From Pseudoduganella lurida (GTDB lineage Bacteria; Pseudomonadota; Gammaproteobacteria; Burkholderiales; Burkholderiaceae_D), in the NCBI RefSeq assembly GCF_007830455.1, contig NZ_VLLB01000006.1:1-64000 (forward strand): DNA of 64,000 nucleotides, given 5' to 3'. Both the position numbers and the translations under genes were made by a program. Of the stretch, positions 1 through 8,722 are shown in pieces (position 1 is the first letter of the stretch; every line of letters begins with the position of its first letter). The notes beneath the pieces were generated by a model that searched no databases, had not been told where the DNA came from, and saw only the letters and a list, made by a program, of their open reading frames with translations.

Positions 1-210
1 TGTCGCTATAGGCTGACCCTCGGGCTCTTCAGGCCCCCAGACCCATCAAGCTGACATGCTCGCAAACACAATTTACGCCATCTTCAAGATATAAGACCCC
101 GACACGGACACGGCCTCAACCAGAGATCGTCAGTCCGCCTGAGGTCTGGCGGCGTTGAAATCAAGGACGGATTCCGCAATCTCCAACGTCATGAGGACGC
201 AGGCACGGTC

Positions 211-260
211 GAGCTCGTGTCCATGTCGGGGTCTGACCCCAGGGTGGACACACGCTCTAC
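211..260. repeat. GGGGTCTGACCCC-cored inverted repeat
   Basis: An imperfect inverted repeat just beyond the proB stop. CGTGTCCA and TGGACACACG arms flank the exact core GGGGTCTGACCCC (228-240). It is one member of a family scattered through the window and may end proB transcription. I see no gene in bases 1-256. Confidence 0.6.
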
Positions 261-1375
261 AGCAGCACGAGATTGTCGCGGTGGATCAGCTCGGGCCCTT
301 CGACGAAGCCGAGGATGCCTTCGATCTCCGCGGACGGTTTGCGCAGGATGCGCCGCGCCTCGCCGCTGGTGTAGTTGGACAGGCCGCGGGCAATGGGGAT
401 GCCGGCCGGGCTGACGCAGGTGATCACGGCACCGCGGCCGAATTCGCCGCGCACCTCGGTCACGCCGATCGGCAGCAGCGACTTGCCCTCGCGTGACAGC
501 TTCTCCACCGCGCCCGCGTCGATCACGACCTGCCCCGCCGTGTGCAGATGATCGGTCATCCACTGCTTGCGCGCCGTGAGGTGGCCCGTCTGCGCCTGCA
601 GCTCGGTGCCGATCGCTTCGCCTGAGGCGAGACGGGTCAGCACCTCCGGCTCGCGGCCGAATGCGATGACCGTGTGCGCACCGGATTTTGCGGCGCGCTT
701 GGCGGCCAGGATTTTCGTAAGCATGCCGCCGCGGCCCAGGCTGGAACCGGCGCCGCCCGCCATCGCTTCCAGTTGCGGATCGCCGGCGCTGCCCTGCTCG
801 ATCAGGAATGCGGCCGGATCCTTTCTCGGGTCGGCGGAATAGAGGCCGCGCTGGTCCGTGAGGATGATCAGGGCGTCGGCCTCGATCAGGTTGGCCACGA
901 GCGCGCCCAGCGTGTCGTTGTCGCCGAACTTGATTTCGTCCGTGACCACCGTGTCGTTCTCGTTGATGATCGGGACGATGCCCAGCGACAGCAAGGTCGT
1001 CAGCGTGGAGCGCGCGTTCAGGTAGCGCTCGCGGTCGGCCAGGTCAGCGTGCGTCAGCAGCACCTGCGCGGTACCGATGCCATGGGCGCGGAAATTCGTT
1101 TCGTAGATCTGCGCGAGGCCCATCTGGCCGACGGCCGCGCAGGCCTGCAGTTCGTGGATGCCGGTGGGACGGTGCTCGAAGCCGAGGCGCAGCATGCCCT
1201 CGGCGATGGCGCCGGAGCTGACCAGCACGACCTGCTTGCCGCGCAGCCGCAGCGCGGCGATCTGGGCGGCCCAGCGTTCGATGGCGGCCTGGTCGAGGCC
1301 ACGACCATCGTTGGTGACGAGCGAGGAACCGACCTTGACGATCAGGCGGCCGGCGTTCTGGATGACGGAATTCAT
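257..1375 (-). CDS. proB: Glutamate 5-kinase
   Basis: Phosphorylates L-glutamate with ATP to gamma-glutamyl phosphate, the first step of proline synthesis in the cytosol. The 372 residues match the long bacterial form. The N-terminal amino-acid-kinase domain (about 1-265) opens with RLIVKVGSSLV and holds the substrate segment IINENDTVV. A C-terminal PUA domain (about 280-355) follows. The gene lies downstream of obg as in many betaproteobacteria, but a 0.56 kb repeat-rich spacer and a terminator separate the two, so it is probably transcribed separately. The start follows from the alignment of the first beta strand. Confidence 0.97.
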   Translation of the reverse strand: MNSVIQNAGRLIVKVGSSLVTNDGRGLDQAAIERWAAQIAALRLRGKQVVLVSSGAIAEGMLRLGFEHRPTGIHELQACAAVGQMGLAQIYETNFRAHGIGTAQVLLTHADLADRERYLNARSTLTTLLSLGIVPIINENDTVVTDEIKFGDNDTLGALVANLIEADALIILTDQRGLYSADPRKDPAAFLIEQGSAGDPQLEAMAGGAGSSLGRGGMLTKILAAKRAAKSGAHTVIAFGREPEVLTRLASGEAIGTELQAQTGHLTARKQWMTDHLHTAGQVVIDAGAVEKLSREGKSLLPIGVTEVRGEFGRGAVITCVSPAGIPIARGLSNYTSGEARRILRKPSAEIEGILGFVEGPELIHRDNLVLL

Positions 1376-1562
1376 GGGGCGGCGAATCTCTTGTTCAACG
1401 GTGATCGGGTCGCCGGGCCGTTCGCCCCGCTTTGCCGCGGACGCAGCGCTCCACCGCGGTTGGCGGAAGGCGAGGTCACAGTCGAGAGAATTTTAACCGG
1501 TAACGCCGCGCTCCACCGAACAAGATTAGGATCGACGCGATAGTGGACCCGGCGACCTGGGC

Positions 1563-1880
1563 ATCGAGGCACGCCACCCGCGTGATCGCCAGCCATCCCC
1601 CAGCTTCCAGGTGACAGAGCAAACGGTAACGCGCTGTCACCCGCGCCGGTGGAATCGAGACACGCCACGTCGGCGATTGCCGGCCCTTCCCCAGCTTCGG
1701 TGACAGAGCAAACGGTAACGCTGTCACCCGCGCCGGTGGAATCAGGACACGCCACGTCGGCGATGGCCGGCCCTTCCCCAGCTTCGGTGACAGAGCAAAC
1801 GGTAACGCTGTCACCCGCGCCGGTGGAATCGGGACACGCCACGCCGGCGATTGCCGGCCCTTCCACAACTGGCGACGACA
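1563..1880. repeat. 87-bp tandem repeat, about 3.6 copies
   Basis: The segment GGTGGAATC recurs at about 1649, 1736 and 1823, an exact 87-bp period. A more diverged copy precedes these from about 1563 and a partial one follows. Each full unit contains GGTGACAG and CTGTCACC eight-base arms around a 14-base loop, so each unit can fold into a hairpin. Internal copies are almost identical, which suggests recent expansion. Confidence 0.85.
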
Positions 1881-1891
1881 GCGCCAATGCA

Positions 1892-1914
1892 AAGGGCCCG
1901 CAGCGCGGGCCCTT
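1892..1914 (-). terminator. Rho-independent terminator of obg
   Basis: Ten-base perfect arms AAGGGCCCGC and GCGGGCCCTT around a three-base loop, starting 20 bases past the obg stop. The T run on the minus strand is short (TTT). Confidence 0.8.
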
Positions 1915-1933
1915 CGTTACAACGTCTACCAGG

Positions 1934-3043
1934 TCAGTCGATGACCTTGAAGCGGGGATCGTCCGGATCGATCGACGAGATGCCGCGCGCTTCTTCCGTC
2001 ATCTGCGTTTCTTCGGAACGCTGCACCGTGTGGCGCTTCTCTTCCAGGTACTGGTAGATGGCGGTGACGAGTTCCTGCGTGCCTTCGCGGGACAGCGCGG
2101 AGATCTCGAACACGGGACCCTTGAAGCCGAACTTCTTGACGAAGTCCTTCACGCGCTTGGCGCGCTCCGCTTCCGGCACCACATCCAGCTTGTTCAGCAC
2201 CAGCCAGCGCGGCTTGTCCAGCAGCGCTTCGTCGTACTTCTCCAGCTCCTTGACTAGCGCCTTGGCTTCCTTCACCGGATCCACGGTCGCCTCGAACGGC
2301 GCCAGGTCGACGATGTGCAGCAGCAGGCCGGTGCGCGACAGGTGGCGCAGGAACTGGTGACCCAGGCCCGCACCTTCGGCGGCGCCTTCGATCAGGCCAG
2401 GAATGTCGGCGATGACAAAACTCTTCTCGTGCGACACGCGCACCACGCCCAGGTTCGGATGCAGCGTAGTGAACGGGTAGTCGGCGATCTTCGGCTTGGC
2501 GTTCGAGACGGCCGTGATGAACGTCGACTTGCCCGCGTTCGGCATGCCCAGCAGGCCCACGTCCGCCAGCACCTTCAGCTCCAGGCGCAGGGTGCGACGT
2601 TCGCCTTCCTTGCCCTCGGTCTTCTGGCGCGGCGCGCGGTTGGTCGAGGTCTTGAAGTGGATATTGCCCCAGCCGCCCTCGCCGCCCTTGGCCAGCAGCT
2701 CGGTCTGGCCGTGTTCGGTCATGTCGGCCAGCATCTCGCCCGTCTCGTCGTCGAGAATCAGCGTGCCGACGGGCACGCGCAGGGTGACATCGTCGGCGCC
2801 CTTGCCGTAGCAGTCGGAGCCGCGGCCCGGTTCGCCGTTCGACGCGCGGTGCATCTTCGAATAGCGGTAGTCCACGAGCGTATTGATGTTACGGTCGGCC
2901 ACGGCCCAGATGGTGCCGCCCGTGCCGCCGTCGCCGCCATCGGGGCCGCCGAACGGGCGGAATTTCTCGCGCCGGAAAGAGGCGCAACCGTTGCCGCCGT
3001 CGCCGGCGATGACTTCGATACGTGCTTCGTCGATGAACTTCAT
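1934..3043 (-). CDS. obg: Obg family GTPase, ribosome assembly
   Basis: Essential GTPase that binds the 50S subunit during assembly and links to stress control. The 369 residues show the glycine-rich Obg fold (about 1-158), then a G domain with P loop GMPNAGKS, G2 region DYPFTTLHPNLG, G3 DIPGLIEGA and G4 NKLD. The C-terminal tail is short and acidic. It follows rpmA but is separated from it by a terminator hairpin, so it depends partly on readthrough or its own promoter. Confidence 0.98.
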   Translation of the reverse strand: MKFIDEARIEVIAGDGGNGCASFRREKFRPFGGPDGGDGGTGGTIWAVADRNINTLVDYRYSKMHRASNGEPGRGSDCYGKGADDVTLRVPVGTLILDDETGEMLADMTEHGQTELLAKGGEGGWGNIHFKTSTNRAPRQKTEGKEGERRTLRLELKVLADVGLLGMPNAGKSTFITAVSNAKPKIADYPFTTLHPNLGVVRVSHEKSFVIADIPGLIEGAAEGAGLGHQFLRHLSRTGLLLHIVDLAPFEATVDPVKEAKALVKELEKYDEALLDKPRWLVLNKLDVVPEAERAKRVKDFVKKFGFKGPVFEISALSREGTQELVTAIYQYLEEKRHTVQRSEETQMTEEARGISSIDPDDPRFKVID

Positions 3044-3078
3044 GAATACCGCCTTAAACTAAGCGCCTGAAAATGAAA

Positions 3079-3105
3079 AAAGGCTCTACCGTCGGCAGAG
3101 CCTTT
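3079..3105 (-). terminator. Terminator after rplU-rpmA
   Basis: Nine-base arms AAAGGCTCT and AGAGCCTTT around a nine-base loop. On the minus strand a run of six T follows the stem. It lies between the rpmA stop and the obg start, so it separates ribosomal protein output from obg. Confidence 0.85.
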
Positions 3106-3152
3106 CGATAAGAAGGCTTGCGCCTTGCTTTACCGCGTTGTCTGGATACTGA

Positions 3153-3416
3153 TTACTGAGCAGCCGGAACGACGGTAACGAACTTGTTGTTGCCAGCGCC
3201 CTTGGTCACGAACTTGACCACGCCGTTCACCAGTGCGAACAGGGTGTGGTCCTTGCCCGTGCCCACGCCTTCACCAGCGCGCACCGGGGTGCCGCGTTGA
3301 CGAATGATGATGCCGCCGGCATTGATCGTTTGACCGCCGTAAACCTTCACGCCGAGGCGCTTTGATTCGGAATCGCGGCCGTTGCGGGTAGTACCGCCAC
3401 CTTTTTTGTGTGCCAT
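3153..3416 (-). CDS. rpmA: 50S ribosomal protein L27
   Basis: Ribosomal protein near the peptidyl transferase centre. The 87-residue sequence begins MAHKKGGGTTRNGRDSESKR and contains GGIIIRQRGTPVRAGEGVG, both typical of L27. It is the second gene of the rplU-rpmA operon, 36 bases after rplU, and ends before a strong terminator. Confidence 0.99.
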   Translation of the reverse strand: MAHKKGGGTTRNGRDSESKRLGVKVYGGQTINAGGIIIRQRGTPVRAGEGVGTGKDHTLFALVNGVVKFVTKGAGNNKFVTVVPAAQ

Positions 3417-3452
3417 TTATTGCTCCTTGAAGACTAATTCAGACAACAGCGA

Positions 3453-3764
3453 TTAGCCGTTGATCGAAACGATTTGGATTTCGGTGTAGTTCTGGCGATG
3501 GCCCTGGTGCTTCTGGTAGTGCTTACGACGGCGCATCTTGAAGATCTTGACCTTGTCGTGACGACCTTGGGAAACCACTTTCACCAGAACCGTTGCACCT
3601 TCAACCAGTGGAGCACCAAACTTGATGGTGTCGCCCGCGCCAACGGCGAGGACTTGATCGATGGTGAGTTCGGAACCAATGTCAGCAGGTATCTGTTCTA
3701 CTTTGAGTTTTTCGCCAGCGACAACTTTGTATTGCTTGCCACCGGTTTTTATGACCGCGTACAT
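3453..3764 (-). CDS. rplU: 50S ribosomal protein L21
   Basis: Binds 23S rRNA in the large subunit. I start it at MYAVIKTGGKQYKV, which gives the usual 103 residues; the frame could extend six codons upstream, but L21 proteins begin at this motif. The C-terminal RRRKHYQKHQGHRQ segment is characteristic. It heads the operon under a near-consensus sigma70 promoter. Confidence 0.98.
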   Translation of the reverse strand: MYAVIKTGGKQYKVVAGEKLKVEQIPADIGSELTIDQVLAVGAGDTIKFGAPLVEGATVLVKVVSQGRHDKVKIFKMRRRKHYQKHQGHRQNYTEIQIVSING

Positions 3765-3855
3765 GATTTGAAACCTCATCAAATGTTAAGAAAATCCCCC
3801 GCTCGACACCCTGGCAGCGATGAAAACTGCCTGGACGGATGCCGGGGAACCAACG

Positions 3856-3884
3856 ATTATACATGGCAGGCAAAATCGCGTCAA
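3856..3884 (-). promoter_or_regulatory. Sigma70 promoter of rplU-rpmA
   Basis: On the minus strand, TTGACG (3884-3879), 17 bases, then TATAAT (3861-3856). This is a near-perfect sigma70 promoter about 90 bases before rplU, as expected for a ribosomal protein operon. Confidence 0.9.
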
Positions 3885-3942
3885 AAACTATTCACAAAGG
3901 CATGCGCTCGTGGTATGTCGGCAACGAGAAGCGTGCATGTCG

Positions 3943-3948
3943 TATAAT
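3943..3948 (+). promoter_or_regulatory. Probable -10 box of ispB
   Basis: Perfect TATAAT; the -35 at 17-18 bases is weak. It implies transcription from about 3955, so an ispB start at 3839 would lie outside the message. Confidence 0.6.
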
Positions 3949-3982
3949 TCGCGGCAACTCTATCGACCCAAGCAGGCTTGCC

Positions 3983-4966
3983 TTGTCCACCCCCGCCACC
4001 AGCCAGAACAGCATCATCAGCACCATCGCGCCCGACATGGACGCCGTCAACGGCGTGATCCGCGCCCGCCTCCATTCGGAAGTGCCGCTGGTGAACCAGA
4101 TCGCTGAATACATCATCAGCGCGGGTGGCAAACGGATCCGTCCCGTGCTGGTGCTCCTGGTGGCCAACGCCTACTCCTATCAGGGTGCCGCGCACCACGA
4201 ACTGGCCGCGGTGGTCGAATTCATCCACACCGCCACGCTGCTGCACGACGATGTCGTCGACGAATCGTCGCTGCGCCGCGGCCGCGCCACGGCCAATGCG
4301 CTGTTCGGCAATGCCGCCTCGGTGCTGGTGGGCGACTTCCTGTATTCGCGCTCGTTCCAGATGATGGTCGCGCTGGACAATATGCGCGTGATGCAGATCC
4401 TGTCGGATGCCACCAACGTGATCGCCGAAGGGGAAGTGCTGCAGCTGCTGAACATGCATGACCCGGACGTGACGGAAGAGAGCTACCTGAAGGTGATCCG
4501 CTCGAAGACGGCCAAGCTGTTCGAGGCGGCCGCCGAACTGGGCGCGCTCGTTTCCGGTGCCAGTGATGCGCAGATCGCCGCCGCCGGCGAATACGGCCGC
4601 TCGCTGGGCACCGCCTTCCAGCTGATCGACGACGTGCTCGATTATGCGGGCGACGCCAGCGAGATCGGCAAGAACGTCGGCGACGACCTTCGCGAAGGCA
4701 AGCCCACGCTGCCCCTGATCTACCTGATGGAACACGGCACCGAAGCGCAGCGCCAGCTGGTGCGCGCCTGCATCGAGTCGGGCGACGAGCAGCACTTCGA
4801 CACCATCCTTTCCGCCATCACCTCCGGCGGCGCGCTCGACTACACGCGCCGCGCTGCCGAAGCGCAGGCCGACCGCGCCATCGACGCGCTGGGCAACATG
4901 CCGTCCGGTCCGTACAAGGACTCGCTGCTGCAGCTGGCACGCTTTGCGGTGGACCGGACGCACTGA
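3983..4966 (+). CDS. ispB: Octaprenyl diphosphate synthase
   Basis: Trans-polyprenyl synthase that makes the ubiquinone side chain from FPP and IPP. The aspartate-rich motifs are DDVVD (89-93) and DDVLD (216-220); GGKRIRP near the N terminus is also typical. The frame is open from 3839, but the likely promoter -10 sits at 3943. I therefore use TTG at 3983 (327 residues), with ATG 4037 as the alternative. It is divergent from rplU, a conserved arrangement. A GC-rich hairpin follows. Confidence 0.93.
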   Translation: MSTPATSQNSIISTIAPDMDAVNGVIRARLHSEVPLVNQIAEYIISAGGKRIRPVLVLLVANAYSYQGAAHHELAAVVEFIHTATLLHDDVVDESSLRRGRATANALFGNAASVLVGDFLYSRSFQMMVALDNMRVMQILSDATNVIAEGEVLQLLNMHDPDVTEESYLKVIRSKTAKLFEAAAELGALVSGASDAQIAAAGEYGRSLGTAFQLIDDVLDYAGDASEIGKNVGDDLREGKPTLPLIYLMEHGTEAQRQLVRACIESGDEQHFDTILSAITSGGALDYTRRAAEAQADRAIDALGNMPSGPYKDSLLQLARFAVDRTH

Positions 4967-4975
4967 GCATCCGCC

Positions 4976-4999
4976 AGGGCCGCGGTACCGAGCGGCCCT
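4976..4999 (+). terminator. Probable ispB terminator
   Basis: Arms AGGGCCGC and GCGGCCCT with an eight-base loop, nine bases after the stop. The T tract is poor. Confidence 0.6.
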
Positions 5000-5034
5000 T
5001 CCAAAATAAAGCCTTCTTCCGGGCAACGCGGATG

Positions 5035-5063
5035 TTAACATCCCTGCAAGTCGGCAGTACAAT
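5035..5063 (+). promoter_or_regulatory. Promoter of the GntR regulator gene
   Basis: TTAACA (5035-5040), 17 bases, TACAAT (5058-5063). Transcription would begin near 5070, which supports translation from ATG 5137 over the upstream in-frame start at 5032. Confidence 0.75.
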
Positions 5064-5136
5064 CGACCGCAGAGACACCGTGCACGACGCACGGACCACA
5101 ACGATAAACGAGCGTTCCCACCGAGGGCACCCATCC

Positions 5137-5832
5137 ATGAGAAAAAACTCCGCCGCCAGTGAGCCCCACGTCGCCGAGCCGCGGCTGTACCGCGTCGTCG
5201 CCGAACGCGTGCAGCAGATGATCCAGAGCGAGAAGATCGGCCCGGGCGAGCGCCTGCCGGCCGAACGGGACCTGGCCGGCAAGCTGTCCGTCAGTCGCGC
5301 CTCGCTGCGTGAAGCGCTGATCGCGCTGGAGCTGGGCGGCGTCGTCGAAGTGCGGGGCGGCTCCGGTGTCTACGTCTGCGAGAAGCCCCTGCCCGCCGCG
5401 GTGCCGGAAACGGGTCCCGGCCCATTCGAGGTGCTGGCCGCACGCAGGCTGATCGAAACCGAGATCGCCGGCATCGCCGCGAAGGTGGCTACCGGCGCCG
5501 CCGTCGACGCGATCCTGAAGGCTGTCGAGGAAATGGAACACACCCACCACGACCGCGCCAGCAACGAAGCGGCCGACCGCAACTTCCACCTGGCGATCGC
5601 CCGCGCCACCGGCAACACGGCCCTCGTCAGCGTCATCGAATGCCTGTGGAACAACCGCGGCACGCTGTGGCAGAAGCTGAAGGAACACTACCAGACGGAC
5701 GAGCTGCGCCTGCAGACGCTGCCCGACCACCGCAAGATCCTGGAAGCCATCGCCTCCCACGACCCGGCCGGCGCCCGCCAGGCCATGCGCGCCCACCTCG
5801 AACGCGTCACCCGCACCTTCTCGCGCGGCTGA
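5137..5832 (+). CDS. FadR-type GntR transcription regulator
   Basis: A 231-residue DNA-binding regulator. The N-terminal winged helix (about 12-78) contains GERLPAERDLAGKLSVSRA and SLREALIALE. A C-terminal FCD ligand-binding domain (about 95-220) follows, with conserved metal/ligand histidines in RNFHLAIARATGN and LPDHRKILEAI. Family members respond to sugar acids or carboxylates. The adjacent GH105/DUF4861 genes suggest a uronate-type ligand (inference). Two TGGCCnGACCA boxes in the next promoter are likely targets. ATG 5137 is chosen because it follows the promoter. Confidence 0.9.
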   Translation: MRKNSAASEPHVAEPRLYRVVAERVQQMIQSEKIGPGERLPAERDLAGKLSVSRASLREALIALELGGVVEVRGGSGVYVCEKPLPAAVPETGPGPFEVLAARRLIETEIAGIAAKVATGAAVDAILKAVEEMEHTHHDRASNEAADRNFHLAIARATGNTALVSVIECLWNNRGTLWQKLKEHYQTDELRLQTLPDHRKILEAIASHDPAGARQAMRAHLERVTRTFSRG

Positions 5833-5850
5833 CCCCCGCCTCTACAGCCG

Positions 5851-5895
5851 AGCCCGTGTCCACCTTGGGGTCAGATCCCAAGGTGGACACGGGCT
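5851..5895. repeat. Perfect 19-bp inverted repeat
   Basis: Arms AGCCCGTGTCCACCTTGGG (5851-5869) and its exact complement (5877-5895) flank GTCAGAT. It resembles the element at 211-260 and sits 19 bases after a stop codon, so it may also terminate transcription. Confidence 0.85.
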
Positions 5896-5919
5896 GGACA
5901 ATTGCGGCGGTTGGCCGCC

Positions 5920-5976
5920 TTGCGCAAGTGGCCAGACCAATCTAGAATGGCCTGACCAATCGTGACCTCGTTGGTC
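5920..5976 (+). promoter_or_regulatory. GH105 promoter with two GntR-type operator boxes
   Basis: Candidate promoter TTGCGC (5920-5925), 17 bases, TAGAAT (5943-5948). Boxes TGGCCAGACCA (5929-5939) and TGGCCTGACCA (5948-5958) lie 19 bases apart over the spacer and the -10; TTGGTC in opposite sense follows near 5971. The TGG-N4-ACCA shape resembles FadR-subfamily operators, so repression by the adjacent regulator is likely (inference). Confidence 0.6.
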
Positions 5977-6009
5977 GCCCTCATTGGCCCCATAAAATAC
6001 GGAGACAAG

Positions 6010-7413
6010 GTGAAGAAACCGACCAAACTGCTGGCCGCCCTGGCCTGCTGCACGCTGCTGGGCGCCGCCCATGCCGAAGGCCCCTACCGCAATCCGGACA
6101 ACAAGAGCCTCAAGGATCCTTCCGAAGGCACGTATCCGATCCCGTACAAGATGCCCGTCGTGGCCGAGATCACCGAGCAGCTGAACCGCATCCGCGCCTA
6201 CATGGACCAGGCCACGCCGGCCCACGTCGTCAACAAGAAGACGGGTGCGGAGATCACCGACTTCAAGACCCCGATCGCCGATGCCGCCATCGCGGAAAGT
6301 GCCGGCGACTACGGCCTGATGGTCTACGAGATGGGCGTGGTGCACGCCGGCCTGCTGAACGCCGCTGCCGCCACCGGCGACAAGAACTTCACCGCGATGA
6401 CGAAGCGCCACTTCGATTTCTTCGCCAAGACGCTGCCCTACTTCCGCGCGCAGGAAGACAAGTTCCACCTGGAGCGCGCCAACAGCTTCGCCCGCACGCT
6501 GGACCCGCGCTCGCTGGATGACTCGGGCTCCATGTGCGCCGCCCTGATGCGCGCCAGGGCCGCCAAGGTCGGCCCGGACCTGTCGCAGATGATCGCCTCG
6601 TGCAGCGATTGGGTCGCCAACAAGCAGTTCCGGCTGGAGGACGGCACGATGGCGCGCAAGCGTCCGCAGGCCGTGTCGCTGTGGGCCGATGACATGTACA
6701 TGAGCATTCCCGCGCTGGCCGAACTGGGCAGGATGACGGGCGAGCGCAAGTACTTCGACCTGGCCGTGGCCAATGTGATGGGCATGTCCTCGCGCATGTT
6801 CAATCCCGAGCTGAACATCTTCACGCACGGCTGGCACCAGCACGTGCCGAACTCGCCGCGCTTCTACTGGGCGCGCGCCAACGGCTGGGCGGTGCTGGCG
6901 ATGAGCGACCTGCTCGACGTGCTGCCGAAGGACCATCCTGGCTACGAGAAGGTGCTGAACCAGCTGCGCCTGACGTTGAAGGGCGTCGCCGAACTGCAGT
7001 CCGGCAGCGGCCTGTGGCACCAGATGATCGACCGGAACGATTCGTACCTGGAGACGTCCGCCTCGGCGATGTTCGTCTACACGATTGCCCATGCGATCAA
7101 CCAGGGCTGGATCAGCCCTACGGTGTATGGCTCCGTCGCCACGGCCGGCTGGTCGGGCCTCGTCACGAAGATCAACGACAAGGGCCAGGTCGAAGGCACC
7201 TGCGTCGGCACCACGCTGGCATCGGACCAGGTGTACTACTACCACCGCCCGACCAGCGTGCACGCGCTGCATGGCTACGGCCCCACGCTGCTGGCCGGCG
7301 CCGAGATGATCAAGCTGCTGAAGAACCCGAAGGTAAGCGTCGAGTACAAGCTGCGCACCTACCACTTCCAGCCGAAGGATGGCGGCAAGACCGACTACCG
7401 CGAACACCAGTAA
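6010..7413 (+). CDS. Secreted GH105 unsaturated glycuronyl hydrolase
   Basis: Probably removes unsaturated uronic acid residues left by pectate or rhamnogalacturonan lyases. I start at GTG 6010, preceded by GGAGAC at proper spacing; it gives 467 residues with a signal peptide KLLAALACCTLLGAAHA. The alpha6/alpha6 barrel contains LWADDMYMSIP, where D227 matches the conserved catalytic aspartate of YteR-type enzymes. Other family-like segments are FYWARANGWAV and GLWHQMID. It overlaps no neighbour and is followed after 4 bases by the DUF4861 gene, so the two are co-transcribed. Confidence 0.85.
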   Translation: MKKPTKLLAALACCTLLGAAHAEGPYRNPDNKSLKDPSEGTYPIPYKMPVVAEITEQLNRIRAYMDQATPAHVVNKKTGAEITDFKTPIADAAIAESAGDYGLMVYEMGVVHAGLLNAAAATGDKNFTAMTKRHFDFFAKTLPYFRAQEDKFHLERANSFARTLDPRSLDDSGSMCAALMRARAAKVGPDLSQMIASCSDWVANKQFRLEDGTMARKRPQAVSLWADDMYMSIPALAELGRMTGERKYFDLAVANVMGMSSRMFNPELNIFTHGWHQHVPNSPRFYWARANGWAVLAMSDLLDVLPKDHPGYEKVLNQLRLTLKGVAELQSGSGLWHQMIDRNDSYLETSASAMFVYTIAHAINQGWISPTVYGSVATAGWSGLVTKINDKGQVEGTCVGTTLASDQVYYYHRPTSVHALHGYGPTLLAGAEMIKLLKNPKVSVEYKLRTYHFQPKDGGKTDYREHQ

Positions 7414-7417
7414 AAGG

Positions 7418-8644
7418 ATGATGATGACGACGATGAACCGCTCCTGCATGGCTGCACTGGTTGCAGCGCTGGCCCTCCCGGCCGCCCACGCCGCCACGCT
7501 GCGCGTGACGCTGACCCAGGATCTCGACACGGCCCGTCCTTCGGAAACCGTGGCGATCCCGTGGACCGACGTGAACGCCGCCCTGCCCGGCGCGCTGATC
7601 CAGCGCATCGCGGTGAAGGACGCCAATGGCAACGTGGTGCCGCACCAGGTGACCAACGTGGCACCGCAGGCCAAGGACCCGAAGAACATCGGCGCCGCCT
7701 ACGGTGAACTGCTGTTCCAGCACAGCTTCAAGGCCGGCGAGAAGAGCGTCACGTACACGGTGGAGAAGATCGAGACGCTGGTGCCCGTCTTCCCTACCAA
7801 GGTGTTCGCCCGCTACGTGCCGGAACGCCTGGACGACTTCGCGTGGGAGAACGACAAGCTGGCGCACCGCACCTACGGCCCCGCGCTGATGGCGCCGGCC
7901 CCAAGCGGCAGCGGCAAGGAAGTGCTGCAGACGTCCGGCCTGGACCTGTGGTTCAAGCGCGTGCCGTATCCGATCGTCGACCGCTGGTACAACAAGGGCC
8001 ATGACCACTATCACCATGACGAAGGTGAGGGCATGGACAACTACAACGTGGGCAAGTCGCGCGGCGCCGGCGGCACCGGCATCTGGGATGGCAAGACGCT
8101 GCACGTGTCGCAGAACTACGCGGGCTGGAAGGTGCTGGCCAACGGCCCGGTGCGTTCCATCTTCGAGCTGCGCTACGACAGCTGGGACGCGGCCGGCACG
8201 CCCGTCACCGAAGTGAAGCGCTTCACGACGGACGCCGGCAGCTACCTGGACCGCATCGACAGCATGTTCGAGTTCAAGGGCGCGGCCACGCTGACGGCGG
8301 CGGTGGGCCTGAACAAGACACCAAGCGACAAGGGCGAAGACGGTAAAGTCGCCGTCCGGCGCGACAAGACCGCCGGCACGCTGCTGCAGTGGGTCGAGCA
8401 GAAATCGAAAGGCGCCTTCGGCACCGCCGTGATCCTGCCGACGGCGCAGGACTTCGTCGACGACCCGCTGAACAATCTGGTGTACGCACCGGTCAAATCG
8501 GGCGAAGCGCTGCGCTACTACGCGGGCGGCGCCTGGAGCCGCGCCGGCGAGATCACCACGGCCGCGCAGTGGCAGGCGTACGTGGCCGATGCCGCCAAAC
8601 GCTACGCCCACCCGGTCAAGGTCAGCCTGCAGACGCAAAACTGA
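7418..8644 (+). CDS. Secreted DUF4861 family protein
   Basis: A 408-residue exported protein with a signal peptide ending near ALPAAHA. The opening LRVTLTQDLDTARPSETVAIPW and the HDHYHHDEGEGMDNYNVG segment fit the DUF4861 family, often found beside pectin-degrading enzymes. No enzymatic activity is established to my knowledge. Starts at 7418, 7421, 7424 and 7433 are all in frame; AAAAGG at 7412-7417 fits 7424 best by spacing, while 7418 is the longest. It is the second gene of the GH105 operon and ends before small repeats and a strong hairpin. Confidence 0.75.
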   Translation: MMMTTMNRSCMAALVAALALPAAHAATLRVTLTQDLDTARPSETVAIPWTDVNAALPGALIQRIAVKDANGNVVPHQVTNVAPQAKDPKNIGAAYGELLFQHSFKAGEKSVTYTVEKIETLVPVFPTKVFARYVPERLDDFAWENDKLAHRTYGPALMAPAPSGSGKEVLQTSGLDLWFKRVPYPIVDRWYNKGHDHYHHDEGEGMDNYNVGKSRGAGGTGIWDGKTLHVSQNYAGWKVLANGPVRSIFELRYDSWDAAGTPVTEVKRFTTDAGSYLDRIDSMFEFKGAATLTAAVGLNKTPSDKGEDGKVAVRRDKTAGTLLQWVEQKSKGAFGTAVILPTAQDFVDDPLNNLVYAPVKSGEALRYYAGGAWSRAGEITTAAQWQAYVADAAKRYAHPVKVSLQTQN

Positions 8645-8684
8645 TCCTGCAGAACAGATCCTGCAGAACTGATGATGCAGAACT
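8643..8684. repeat. Three 14-bp tandem repeats
   Basis: GATCCTGCAGAACA, GATCCTGCAGAACT and GATGATGCAGAACT in a row, beginning at the stop codon of the DUF4861 gene. Confidence 0.85.
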
Positions 8685-8722
8685 GACGCGCGGAACGGAT
8701 CGCGCGTCGCAGCACCCAAGCG

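Larger units (their letters stand above)
1376..1933. other. Gene-free spacer between obg and proB
   Basis: No credible gene. It holds the 87-bp tandem repeats and the obg terminator. A 171-codon reading frame on the minus strand (1372-1887) crosses it, but this exists because the repeat period is a multiple of three. Confidence 0.7.

Noticed and set aside
1563..1880. CRISPR array
   Set aside because: The whole 87-bp unit repeats with no unique spacers, and no cas genes are present.
1372..1887. 171-codon open frame over the tandem repeats
   Set aside because: It is open because the repeat unit is 87 bases, a multiple of three. It has no ribosome binding site and covers intergenic hairpins.
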